Shown here piece by piece: positions 7,398 to 15,206 of a DNA stretch of 64,000 bases. This stretch comes from Agromyces luteolus (GTDB taxonomy: Bacteria; Actinomycetota; Actinomycetes; Actinomycetales; Microbacteriaceae). Position 1 is the stretch's first letter; every line of letters starts with the position of its first letter. The DNA is taken from contig NZ_WODA01000026.1 in assembly GCF_009729855.1 (NCBI RefSeq), forward strand, positions 83,243 to 147,242, read 5' to 3'. The position numbers and the translations under genes are program-made. Below the pieces are notes generated by a model that saw only the letters and a list, made by a program, of their open reading frames with translations, had not been told where the DNA came from and made no database searches.

Positions 7398-9008
7398 ATG
7401 CCGACCGATCGTGCGCCCGTCGGACGGCTGCGTCCCGCGTTGGCGGGCGTCGCGGCCGCGACGTTCGGCGCCGGGGCCGGGGAACTCGCGGCGGCGATCA
7501 TCGCCGCGACCGCGTCGCCGTTCACGTCGATCGGCGGCCTGCTGATCGACCTCGCGCCGCCGTGGGCGAAGGATGCCGCGATCGCACTGTTCGGCACGGC
7601 CGACAAGGTCGCCCTGCTCATCGGCGTGGGCGTGGTGCTCGTCGGCGTCGGCGCCCTCGCGGGGCTGCTCGAGGCGCGGCGCCCCCGGTGGGGGCGTGGC
7701 CTCTTCGCGCTGCTCGGCGTGTTCGGGGCCCTCGCCGCGGCGACGCGGGCGAACGCGTCGCTCCTCGCGATCCTGCCCGCCGCGATCGGGGCGCTCGCGG
7801 CGATGGGTGCGCTGTCGATGCTGCTCACCCGGCTGCCGGCCGTCCGCCCGGTCGCAACGGTCGCCGCATCGACAGGCGGATCGACGGTGCCGGAGGATGC
7901 CCCGAGCACGGGGAGCGCGTCGGCGGCCTCCGTCGACGGTGTCGATCGCCGTCGCTTCCTCGTGTGGGCTGGCGGGACGGCGGCGGTCGGCGTCCTCGCC
8001 GCGATCGCCTCGACGGCGCTGTCGGCCGGATCGCGCGCAGTGAGCACGGTCCGCGAGGCGCTGCGGCTCCCCGCACCCTCGACGACGGCGACCGTCCCGG
8101 CATCCGCCGAACTCGGCATCGACGGACTCGCCCCGGTCATCACGCCGAACGGCGAGTTCTACCGCATCGACACCGCGCTGACCGTGCCGCAGGTCGATCC
8201 GGCGGAGTGGCGGCTGCGGATCCACGGCATGGTCGACCGCGAGGTCGAGCTGACGTGGGACGAACTGCTCGCGCTGCCGCTCGGCGAGAGCGTGACGACG
8301 CTCGCGTGCGTGTCGAACGAGGTCGGCGGCGAGCTCATCGGCACGGCCGTGTGGCTCGGCCACCCGATCCGGGAGCTGCTCGCGCGTGCCGTGCCGAGCG
8401 CCGATGCCGACATGGTGCTCTCGCGGAGCATCGACGGCTTCACGGCGTCGACCCCGCTGGAGGCGCTCACGGACCCGGACCGCGAGGCGGTGCTCGCGGT
8501 GGGCATGAACGGTGCGCCGCTGCCGGTCGAGCACGGTTTCCCGGTGCGGATGGTCGTCCCCGGTCTCTACGGGTACGTGTCGGCGACGAAGTGGGTGACC
8601 GACCTCGAGGTGACCCGCTTCGACCTCGACCGCGCGTACTGGTCCGACCGCGGCTGGAGCGAGCGCGGCCCGATCAAGCTCTCGTCGCGCATCGACGTGC
8701 CGCGCGTGGGCCAGTCCGTCGTGGCCGGACCCGTCGTGGTCGCCGGCGTCGCCTGGCACCAGCACACGGGCGTCGCCTCGGTCGAGGTCCAGGTCGACGA
8801 CGGCGCATGGCAGCCCGCGACCCTCGCGACGGCGATCTCCGCCGACACCTGGGTGCAGTGGCGGTACGAGTGGGATGCCGCGCCCGGCCGTCACACGATC
8901 CGGGTGCGCGCGATCTCGGCCGACGGCGAGGTCCAGACCGCCGACCGCGCCCCGGTCGCTCCCGACGGCGCGACGGGCCACCACGAGCGCTCCTTCGACG
9001 TGACCTGA
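7398..9008 (+). CDS. Membrane-anchored molybdopterin-dependent oxidoreductase, sulfite-oxidase family
   Basis: 536 residues. The N-terminal 210 residues hold about five hydrophobic helices, the last (around 180-205) leading outside. Then comes the sulfite-oxidase/YedY-type molybdopterin domain (about 240-420). C304 in TTLACVSNEVGG is the molybdenum ligand, and the NGAPLPVEHGFPVRMVVPG strand-turn is typical. A C-terminal Mo-co dimerisation-type beta domain (about 435-535) is present. The family moves oxygen atoms to or from sulfite, sulfoxides or related compounds outside the membrane. No haem domain or redox partner gene is adjacent. ATG 7398 fits a leaderless start; the open frame runs far upstream but overlaps the divergent SDR gene. 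Confidence 0.88.
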   Translation: MPTDRAPVGRLRPALAGVAAATFGAGAGELAAAIIAATASPFTSIGGLLIDLAPPWAKDAAIALFGTADKVALLIGVGVVLVGVGALAGLLEARRPRWGRGLFALLGVFGALAAATRANASLLAILPAAIGALAAMGALSMLLTRLPAVRPVATVAASTGGSTVPEDAPSTGSASAASVDGVDRRRFLVWAGGTAAVGVLAAIASTALSAGSRAVSTVREALRLPAPSTTATVPASAELGIDGLAPVITPNGEFYRIDTALTVPQVDPAEWRLRIHGMVDREVELTWDELLALPLGESVTTLACVSNEVGGELIGTAVWLGHPIRELLARAVPSADADMVLSRSIDGFTASTPLEALTDPDREAVLAVGMNGAPLPVEHGFPVRMVVPGLYGYVSATKWVTDLEVTRFDLDRAYWSDRGWSERGPIKLSSRIDVPRVGQSVVAGPVVVAGVAWHQHTGVASVEVQVDDGAWQPATLATAISADTWVQWRYEWDAAPGRHTIRVRAISADGEVQTADRAPVAPDGATGHHERSFDVT

Positions 9009-9040
9009 GCGTTCCGACATGACCTGAGCGTCCCGCCTCG

Positions 9041-9072
9041 GCCGTCCTCCACCTCGGCCGTCCTCCACCTCG
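9041..9072 (+). repeat. Two tandem copies of a 16-nt repeat in the 9.0-9.4 kb spacer
   Basis: GCCGTCCTCCACCTCG occurs at 9041-9056 and again at 9057-9072. Just before, TGACCTGAGCG is repeated at 9001 and 9020, the first copy containing the molybdoenzyme stop codon. The 361-nt spacer 9009-9369 holds these and the hairpin array but no convincing gene. Confidence 0.7.
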
Positions 9073-9160
9073 GCACCTGGCGGACCGTTCTCCACGGTTT
9101 CGAAGCGGCACGACGCGCGCCGCTGATCTGCGCCGACGCTTGGGGTTGTCCGCGGATTCG

Positions 9161-9244
9161 GCGGTACTTCGGTACTCGGTGGTGCGGTACTTCGGTACTT
9201 GGTGTTGCGGTACTTCGGTACTCGTGTGGCGGTACTTCGGTACC
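9161..9244 (+). repeat. Four tandem 22-23-nt repeats, each a GTAC-TTCG-GTAC hairpin
   Basis: Copies of GCGGTACTTCGGTACT start at 9161, 9184, 9207 and 9229 (periods 23, 23 and 22). Each can fold as a 4-5-bp stem closed by C-UUCG-G, the most stable RNA tetraloop. The last copy ends GTACC and makes a perfect 5-bp stem. The inter-hairpin segments are G/T-rich and similar to each other. Located 126 nt before the next start codon. Confidence 0.85.
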
Positions 9245-9369
9245 GAGTTCGGCGGAGATGATGGCCCCGGTCGGGTTGCGGTGGCGCGGCGGCGGGGTGG
9301 TGGAGGGCGTGCCCACCGGTGACGAGACCACGACAGCGACCCTGTGACGTGTGCGCGGAGGGAGGGACG

Positions 9370-9891
9370 ATGACGGAGAAGCCCATCAAGGTCGATGCCG
9401 CGACCGACCAGACGGTCTCGGAGCTCGCGTACTTCCTGCGGACGACGAAGAAGGCGGTCGTCGCGACCGCCGTCGCCGACTACGCCGAGCAGCGCGATCG
9501 CTACCTCGAGACGGCGGAGATCCGAAGCGACGCCGACGACGAGCCCGGCCGACACGGGACCGGCCGCGGTCGCGACGCGCGCCCGACGATCCTCCACCTC
9601 GCGCCGCTCGAACGGCTCGCGCTCAGGCGGCGGGAGCTCGCGCGCGCATTCGCCGAGCGGGGAGCCGGCGACATCCGGATCTTCGACACCGGGCGCGCGG
9701 AGTCGGGCGAGGCGCAGCTCGTCCTCCTCGCGGAGACCGACCCCGTCGACGGCGGGCAGGCCGCGTGGGACCTCTCACGCGTCGCGTCCCGGCTGCTCGG
9801 TGTCCGCGTGGAGGTGATCTCGACGACGATGCTCGGACTCTTCGACCCGGGTGGCCTCCGGGCGGCACTCGAGCGATCGCGCGCGCTCTGA
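9370..9891 (+). CDS. RHH-like domain joined to a catalytically degenerate nucleotidyltransferase (MNT-like) fold
   Basis: 173 residues from ATG 9370, which has GGAGGGA upstream. Residues 4-48 (KPIKVDAATDQTVSELA...) look like a ribbon-helix-helix or antitoxin-type DNA-binding region. After a charged linker, residues 82-173 follow the minimal nucleotidyltransferase layout: helix ERLALRRRELARAF, strand GDIRIF, helix, and LLGVRVEVIST. Where active members have GS-x(7-10)-D-x-D, this protein has IFDTGRAESG (104-113) and then AQLVLL, so both catalytic carboxylates are lost. It may be a regulatory pseudo-enzyme or an antitoxin-like protein. No toxin partner (HEPN type) is adjacent. Fold assignment is by pattern only. 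Confidence 0.55.
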   Translation: MTEKPIKVDAATDQTVSELAYFLRTTKKAVVATAVADYAEQRDRYLETAEIRSDADDEPGRHGTGRGRDARPTILHLAPLERLALRRRELARAFAERGAGDIRIFDTGRAESGEAQLVLLAETDPVDGGQAAWDLSRVASRLLGVRVEVISTTMLGLFDPGGLRAALERSRAL

Positions 9892-9929
9892 GGCACCCGT
9901 TCACCGTGAGACCGGGAGCCCGCGCGGGC

Positions 9930-11780
9930 TCAGCCGAGGCGCGGGGTCCGGGGAGGCTCGGGGCGGCGGGGCGCGAGCGCCTCGAAGGCCGCGGCGAGGC
10001 GCAGGAGGGCCGTGTCGTCGTAGGCGCGGCCGGCGAACGTGAGCCCCACCGGCATCCGGATGTCGCCCATCAGCCCCATCGGCACCGTGACGGTCGGGAT
10101 GCCGAGGTGCCGGGGCACCAGGTTGCCGTTCGCGACCCACACGCCGTTGCGCCAGCCGAGGTCGGCCGAGGCGGGGTTCACGTCCATGTCCGCCGGGCCC
10201 ACGTCGGCGACGGCCGGGAAGGCGACGGCGTCGAGGCCCAGGTCGTCCATCCACTGCTCGAGGTCGACCCGCCGGGTCTCCTCGAGGCCGCGCAAGCCCT
10301 CCTCGAGCTCGGGCATGTCGTCCCAGGTCGCGCCCGGGTGCGACCGCACCCAGCCCGGGTACTCGGCGATGTCGTCGTCGAAGCCCGTGTAGCGGTCGGG
10401 CAGGGCGCCCTCGGGGTGCGGGAAGATCCGCGCCCCGTCGACGTCGGCGAGCGTCGAGAGCGCCGGGTCGCCGTTCGCCTGCAGGAAGTCCTCCCAGCCC
10501 CAGGCCGAGAGGTCGACGATCTCGCGCTTCAGGTACTCCGGCGAGACGAGTCCGCGCGTGGCGATCGTGGGTGCGCCCGGGCGGTCGCCCTCGTAGTTCG
10601 ACACGACCGGGAAGTCGACGAGCACGACCTCCGCGCCCGCGGCCTCGAGGTCGCGACGTGCAGCCTCCCAGAGCTCGATCACCGAGGGGCGCGTCTCGAT
10701 CCGCTGCCCGGTCGAGCCGCCGATGCCGATGGACTCCCCCGGCGCGGCCGTGCCGGCGTCGGGGTCGGCGTTGACGTAGATGCGCGGCACGCCGATGCGC
10801 TTCCCGGCGAGCGCGGCCGGCGCGCCGGCGGCATCCGTCGCCAGGGCGGGGTACGACGCGGGGCGCACCGCAGATGCCGCGGGCAGCTCGATCCACGACT
10901 GCGCGCGCCAGAAGTCGCCGCGCGTCTCCGGGTCGTCGGCGACGATGACGTCGAGCACCTCGAGCAGGTCGGCCATCGTGCGGGTCTGCGGCACGACGAC
11001 GTCCATCGTCGGCACGAGCGGCCAGTTGCCGCGCGTCGAGATGACGCCGCGCGAGGGCGTGTACGCGCAGAGCGCGTTGTTCGACGCGGGCGCGCGGCCC
11101 GACGACCAGGTCTCCTCCCCGAGGCCGAACGCCGCGAACGACGCCGCGGTCGCGGTGCCCGAGCCGTTCGACGAACCCGAGCCGAAGGCAGCCGTGAGGA
11201 ACTCCGCGTTGTACGGGCTCTCGGCACGGCCGTACACGCCGCGCTGCATGCCGCCGTTGGCCATGGGCGGCATGTTCGTGAGGCCGAGGCAGATCGCGCC
11301 GGCGCCGCGCAGGCGCTCGATCGTGAACGCGTCGCGCTGCGCGACCAGGTCGGCGAAGGCGGGCGACCCGGATGCCGCGGTCAGGCCCTTCACGAGGTAC
11401 GAGTCCTTCGCGGTGTACGGGATGCCGTCGAGCGGGCCGAGCGCCTCGCCGCGCGCGCGGCGCGCGTCGGACTGTCGCGCCTCGGCGAGCGCCTCGGGGT
11501 TGCGGACGACGACCGCGTTGAGTGCGGTCGGGGTGTCGGGCCCGTCGTACGCGTCGATGCGCGCGAGGTACGCCTCGACGAGCGCGACGGCCGTGGTGCG
11601 GCCATCCTCGAGCGCGGCGCGCAGGTCGGCGATCGAGGCCTCGACGACGTCGCACACCCCCGCCGGTCGAGTAGGACGCGACGAAGGAGCGCCCGGATCG
11701 AGACCCTCAGCGTCCGGGTCTCGATACGCGGCGACTGCGTCGCTGCTATTCGACCCACGGGTGGTCTCGGCGGCGCTCAT
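9930..11780 (-). CDS. Amidase-signature family hydrolase
   Basis: 616 residues. The Ser-cis-Ser-Lys triad reads as K125 (YTAKDS), S203 (GSGSSNG) and S227 (ETWSSGRAPAS); the 24-residue spacing between the serines is that of known amidases. It hydrolyses a C-N amide bond. It is the last gene of the permease/agmatine deiminase/amidase operon, overlapping the deiminase by ATGA. This suggests it acts on an amide from the same route, perhaps N-carbamoylputrescine, normally handled by a nitrilase-type enzyme; that is inference. Residues about 9-39 are encoded by a REP-like palindrome pair and probably form a disordered extension before the fold begins near 45. Confidence 0.85.
   Translation of the reverse strand: MSAAETTRGSNSSDAVAAYRDPDAEGLDPGAPSSRPTRPAGVCDVVEASIADLRAALEDGRTTAVALVEAYLARIDAYDGPDTPTALNAVVVRNPEALAEARQSDARRARGEALGPLDGIPYTAKDSYLVKGLTAASGSPAFADLVAQRDAFTIERLRGAGAICLGLTNMPPMANGGMQRGVYGRAESPYNAEFLTAAFGSGSSNGSGTATAASFAAFGLGEETWSSGRAPASNNALCAYTPSRGVISTRGNWPLVPTMDVVVPQTRTMADLLEVLDVIVADDPETRGDFWRAQSWIELPAASAVRPASYPALATDAAGAPAALAGKRIGVPRIYVNADPDAGTAAPGESIGIGGSTGQRIETRPSVIELWEAARRDLEAAGAEVVLVDFPVVSNYEGDRPGAPTIATRGLVSPEYLKREIVDLSAWGWEDFLQANGDPALSTLADVDGARIFPHPEGALPDRYTGFDDDIAEYPGWVRSHPGATWDDMPELEEGLRGLEETRRVDLEQWMDDLGLDAVAFPAVADVGPADMDVNPASADLGWRNGVWVANGNLVPRHLGIPTVTVPMGLMGDIRMPVGLTFAGRAYDDTALLRLAAAFEALAPRRPEPPRTPRLG
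11665..11755. repeat. REP-like palindrome pair inside the amidase coding sequence
   Basis: GGTCGAGTAG...GGATCGAGACC (11665-11705) is followed by GGTCTCGATACGCG...TATTCGACC (from about 11718), two REP-type units in inverted order. The same family occurs at 53987, 56010, 57441 and 63893. Here it encodes residues 9-39 of the amidase in frame. Confidence 0.75.
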
Positions 11781-12811
11781 CGGGCCACCTCCGGCTGCTG
11801 CTGCGTGATGCAGTGGATGCCGCCGCCGCGGGCGAACAACGGCCGGGCGTCGACCGTGACGGCGGTGCGGCCGGGGTAGGCCGCTTCGAGGATGTCGCGC
11901 GCCGCGGCATCCGCTCGCTCGTCGCCGAACCCGCAGGCGATCACGCCGCCGTTCACGACCAGGTGGTTCACGTAGCTCCAGTCGACGAGGCCCTCGTCGT
12001 CGCGGACGGCGGCGGGCGCGGGCAGGTCGAGGATCTCGAAGCGCCGGCCCGCGGCATCCGTCTGCTCGGAGAGGTGTGCGCGCAGCTCGCGCGTGACCTC
12101 GAAGTCGGGGTGCTCGGGCGAGTCCTGGCGGTGCAGGAGCATGCGACCGGGCGAGGCGATGGTCGCGACGATGTCGACGTGGCCGTTCGTGCCGAACTCG
12201 TCGTAGTCGCGCGTGAGGCCGCGCGGCAGCCAGACGGCCGTCGTCGCGCCGATCGTGCGGGCCATCTCGGCCTCGACGCGCGCGCGGTCTGCGTAGGGGT
12301 TGCGGCGGGGGTCGAGCTGCACGGTCTCGGTGAGGAGCACCGTGCCCTCGCCGTCGACGTGGATGCCGCCGCCCTCGTTCACGAGCGCGCTCGAGACGAG
12401 CTCGGCGCCGACGAGCTCCGCGATGATGCGCGCGTGCTCGGCGGACTTGCGCCACTCGGACCACGCGTGGTCGCCCCAGCCGTTGAACGTCCAGTCGACC
12501 GCGCCGAGCGCGCCGGGGCGCTCGTCGTCGACGACGAACGTCGGGCCGTGGTCGCGCATCCAGTACTCGTCGACGGGCGCCTCGACCTGCGCGACGCCGT
12601 CGCCGAGCATCCGCGCGGCGCGTCCGCGCTCGGTCGGGTCGACGAGCATCGTGACCGGCTCGAACTCGGCGACCGCATGGGCCACCGCGGTCCACGCCTC
12701 GTACGCCTCCTCGCGTTCGGCGCCGGAGTCGCCGAGGGTCGGCCCCTCGCTCGGGAACGCCATCCAGGTCCGCTCGTGGCGGGCCGTCTCGGCGGGCATG
12801 CGCCAGCTCAT
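11777..12811 (-). CDS. aguA: Agmatine deiminase (peptidyl-arginine deiminase family)
   Basis: 344 residues, standard length. It converts agmatine to N-carbamoylputrescine and ammonia. All catalytic motifs are readable: WMRDHGPTF with the substrate-binding Asp, NEGGGIHVDGEG, GHVDIV with the catalytic His and Asp, and the nucleophile Cys at residue 334 in GGIHCITQQ. Cytoplasmic. It sits between the NCS1 permease and the amidase, each junction overlapping by 4 nt (ATGA), so the three are translationally coupled. No nitrilase-type aguB is nearby. ATG 12811 begins exactly in the permease stop. Confidence 0.9.
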   Translation of the reverse strand: MSWRMPAETARHERTWMAFPSEGPTLGDSGAEREEAYEAWTAVAHAVAEFEPVTMLVDPTERGRAARMLGDGVAQVEAPVDEYWMRDHGPTFVVDDERPGALGAVDWTFNGWGDHAWSEWRKSAEHARIIAELVGAELVSSALVNEGGGIHVDGEGTVLLTETVQLDPRRNPYADRARVEAEMARTIGATTAVWLPRGLTRDYDEFGTNGHVDIVATIASPGRMLLHRQDSPEHPDFEVTRELRAHLSEQTDAAGRRFEILDLPAPAAVRDDEGLVDWSYVNHLVVNGGVIACGFGDERADAAARDILEAAYPGRTAVTVDARPLFARGGGIHCITQQQPEVAR

Positions 12812-14394
12812 GCGTGGTCTCCGTTCGTGCGGGGGGATGCCGCGGCATCCGTCTCGATGATGGCAGCGGGTGCGGCCCCCGGTCGCTTGGCGGGGTCGCG
12901 GTACGGGTCGGTGGTCAGCCAGAGCAGGGCGTAGACACCCGCGCCGAGCACCGGGCCGACGAGGGCCGACAGGTCGGCGCCGCCGAGCGCGTTCGAGATC
13001 GGGCCGACGTAGAGCGTCGTGTTGGCCGAGAGCACCGCGATCGTGATGGCGGTCACCATCGCGACGACGCCCGGCAGGAACACGCCGCCGCGGTACCAGA
13101 ACGGGCCGCCGCGCCGCGTGTCGTCGAGCGCGGCGCCGTCGTAGCGGTTGCGGCGCAGCACGATGTCGATCGCGTAGATCGACACGAGCGGGCCGAACAC
13201 CGTGACCGCGAGCTCGAGCGAGGCGCTCAGCGCGTCGAGGAAGCTCGGCGACAGGAACAGGACCCAGCCCGCGGCGGCCGTCGCGACGATGCCCGTGACG
13301 ATCGTGGTCGCGGCGCGCGAGATGCGCTCGGCGAGCGCCTGCGCGTAGAACCCGGTCGAGTAGGCGACGAGCACGTTGTTCGTGATGCTCGAGAGCACGA
13401 TCATGCCGAGGAAGAGGGGCGTGAACCACGCCGGCACGATCTCGCCGATCGTGAGCTCGGGGTCGGTCATGTCGATCGCGGTGCCGGCGACGACGCCGAG
13501 CGCACCGATGAGCACGGCCGGGACGAAGCCGCCGAGCGCGGTGTACCAGGCGACGGCCCGCTTCGAGACATCCGCCGGCAGGTAGCGGGCGTAGTCGGCA
13601 CCGATGCCCCACGACAGCGGGCTCGAGGCGACGATCGCGAGGCCGAGCATCACGAGCGCCCAGTGGTCGGCGACCGGGAGCGGCTCGACCGCGTACGTCC
13701 AGTCGGCGGCGCCGAACACGAACACCGCGAGCACGACGAACACCACGGCGAGCGCGGCCGAGAACCACGGGGCGAGCGCGAGGATCGTGGCGTGGCCGTA
13801 GACGCCGATCACGAAGCTCAGGACGCCGATGACGGCGAGCACGACCCACTCGCCTCCGGCCGGCAGGCCGATGCCGAAGTGGGCGAGCAGCGCGATGGCG
13901 CCGAGCGTGGCGAACGCGACGTTGATGATCTCGTAGAAGAGGCCGATGAGCACGCCGAGGCCGGCGCCGAAGACCTTGTTGCCGCGGACGCCGAACATGG
14001 CCCGCATGATCGACACGCTCGGCGAGCCCGAGACCGGGCCGCTGACGGCGAGCCAGCCGACGAGCGCCCACCAGAGGTTGCCGACGACGGTGATCGCGAG
14101 CGCCTCCCAGAGCGGCAGGCCGAGCAGCATGAGCACGCCGCCGACGACGAAGTAGAGGTAGCCGACGTTCGCCGACATCCACACCCAGAAGAGGCTGGAG
14201 GGGCGACCGTGGCGCTCGGAGGCCGGGACGTGCTCGGTGCCGTGCTGTTCGACGTGGCCGACGCGGTCGGCGGCCGGGGCGGCGTCGGGGGCGTGGGCAG
14301 CGGCGCGGGCGGGGGCGGATGCCGCGCCCGCGGCCTGCGCGGAGGGCGTCGCGGCGACGTCGGCGCGGATCTCCTCCGGGGTCTGGATGCTCAT
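12808..14394 (-). CDS. NCS1-family permease (purine/cytosine permease-like)
   Basis: 528 residues. After a 65-residue Ala-rich cytoplasmic tail come about 12 transmembrane helices. The first helix region FWVWMSANVGYLYF and the following GSPSVSIMRAMFGVRG are characteristic of NCS1 transporters of nucleobases, hydantoins, thiamine or allantoin. It presumably imports the substrate of the two downstream hydrolases, a nitrogenous compound and possibly agmatine or a guanidino or ureido compound (inference from the operon). First gene of the operon, divergent from the TetR gene at 14496 across 101 bp containing the palindromic operator. Confidence 0.85.
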   Translation of the reverse strand: MSIQTPEEIRADVAATPSAQAAGAASAPARAAAHAPDAAPAADRVGHVEQHGTEHVPASERHGRPSSLFWVWMSANVGYLYFVVGGVLMLLGLPLWEALAITVVGNLWWALVGWLAVSGPVSGSPSVSIMRAMFGVRGNKVFGAGLGVLIGLFYEIINVAFATLGAIALLAHFGIGLPAGGEWVVLAVIGVLSFVIGVYGHATILALAPWFSAALAVVFVVLAVFVFGAADWTYAVEPLPVADHWALVMLGLAIVASSPLSWGIGADYARYLPADVSKRAVAWYTALGGFVPAVLIGALGVVAGTAIDMTDPELTIGEIVPAWFTPLFLGMIVLSSITNNVLVAYSTGFYAQALAERISRAATTIVTGIVATAAAGWVLFLSPSFLDALSASLELAVTVFGPLVSIYAIDIVLRRNRYDGAALDDTRRGGPFWYRGGVFLPGVVAMVTAITIAVLSANTTLYVGPISNALGGADLSALVGPVLGAGVYALLWLTTDPYRDPAKRPGAAPAAIIETDAAASPRTNGDHA

Positions 14395-14445
14395 GTGCGG
14401 AACCTCATCGTTCGACAGTGGGATCTTCGATCGAGCGGATCGATA

Positions 14446-14465
14446 TATTGATCATGCGATCAATA
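14446..14465. promoter_or_regulatory. 20-bp perfect palindromic operator between the permease operon and the TetR gene
   Basis: TATTGATC-ATGC-GATCAATA is a perfect 8-bp inverted repeat in an AT-rich island of an otherwise GC-rich region. It lies 30 nt from the TetR start and 51 nt from the permease start, so a bound dimer could block both. Strong candidate binding site for the adjacent TetR protein. Confidence 0.75.
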
Positions 14466-14495
14466 ACGTGGGAGACTACCTAGACTGGCCTCACG

Positions 14496-15125
14496 ATGTC
14501 AACACCCCTCCGCACCCGAGCCGCTCGCAAGAGCCCCGCCGAGCGATCCGCCGAGATCGCCGAGGCGGCGCGCCTGCTCGCCCTCGAGCAGGGCCTGACC
14601 GCCGTCACGCTGCGCGCCATCGCCGCCCGCGCCGGCGTCACGCCCGCGCTCGTCGCGCACTACCAGCCGAGCATGGACGCACTGGTCGCGGACACGTTCG
14701 CGACGATCGTCGCCGACGAGATCGACGAGGTCGCCGCCTTCCTCGCGGCGCGCCCCGGCCCGCGCGAACGCCTGGGTGCGCTGCTCGACACGCTCCTCGA
14801 CGGCACGCGCGACGACGTGACGATCGTCTGGGTCGAGGCGTGGGCGCTCGGCCGGCGCAACGAGGCGCTCGCGGCATCCGTCCGCGAGCAGATGGATGCC
14901 TGGCAGGCCGTCGTGCAGGGCGTCATCGAGGACGGCGCGGCGACGGCCGGGTTCCGGACCGAGGACGCCGGGGCCGCGGCATGGCAGCTGCTCGGCATGA
15001 TCGACGGGCTGAACGCGCAGGCGCTCGTCCGCTGGGGCGACGCGAGCGCACGCGGCTCGATGATCCACGGCGCGGTCGAGGGCATGCTCGGGCTCGAGCG
15101 CGGGTCGCTCGCGACGCGCGGCTGA
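14496..15125 (+). CDS. TetR/AcrR-family regulator of the permease/agmatine deiminase operon
   Basis: 209 residues. N-terminal helix-turn-helix at about 20-62 (EIAEAARLLALEQGL... LRAIAARAGVTPALVAHY). The HTH recognition helix (TPALVAHYQP) and the aromatic-rich C-terminal domain resemble BetI/PuuR-like TetR proteins that bind amines or polyamines; that resemblance is weak. Divergent from the permease with a palindrome between, so it probably represses both until ligand binds. TAGACT at 14481-14486 lies 9 nt before the ATG, consistent with a near-leaderless start. Confidence 0.85.
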   Translation: MSTPLRTRAARKSPAERSAEIAEAARLLALEQGLTAVTLRAIAARAGVTPALVAHYQPSMDALVADTFATIVADEIDEVAAFLAARPGPRERLGALLDTLLDGTRDDVTIVWVEAWALGRRNEALAASVREQMDAWQAVVQGVIEDGAATAGFRTEDAGAAAWQLLGMIDGLNAQALVRWGDASARGSMIHGAVEGMLGLERGSLATRG

Positions 15126-15193
15126 CACGCGACCTCGCCCGGGGCATCCGGAGTCGATCCTCGATTTTCCGTGAGCGCCCCTCAGATCCGTGG

Positions 15194-15199
15194 CAGACT
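15194..15199 (+). promoter_or_regulatory. -10 element CAGACT for the LuxR-family regulator
   Basis: CAGACT ends 7 nt before ATG 15207, giving a leaderless arrangement without a Shine-Dalgarno sequence. Confidence 0.4.
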
Positions 15200-15206
15200 G
15201 TGCCGC

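Noticed and set aside
9351..11879. 842-codon plus-strand frame over the amidase
   Set aside because: Low-complexity Arg/Gly/Val composition and opposite to an amidase with intact catalytic residues.
12814..14451. 545-codon plus-strand frame over the permease
   Set aside because: Glu/Arg/Asp-rich shadow of transmembrane codons; no recognisable fold.
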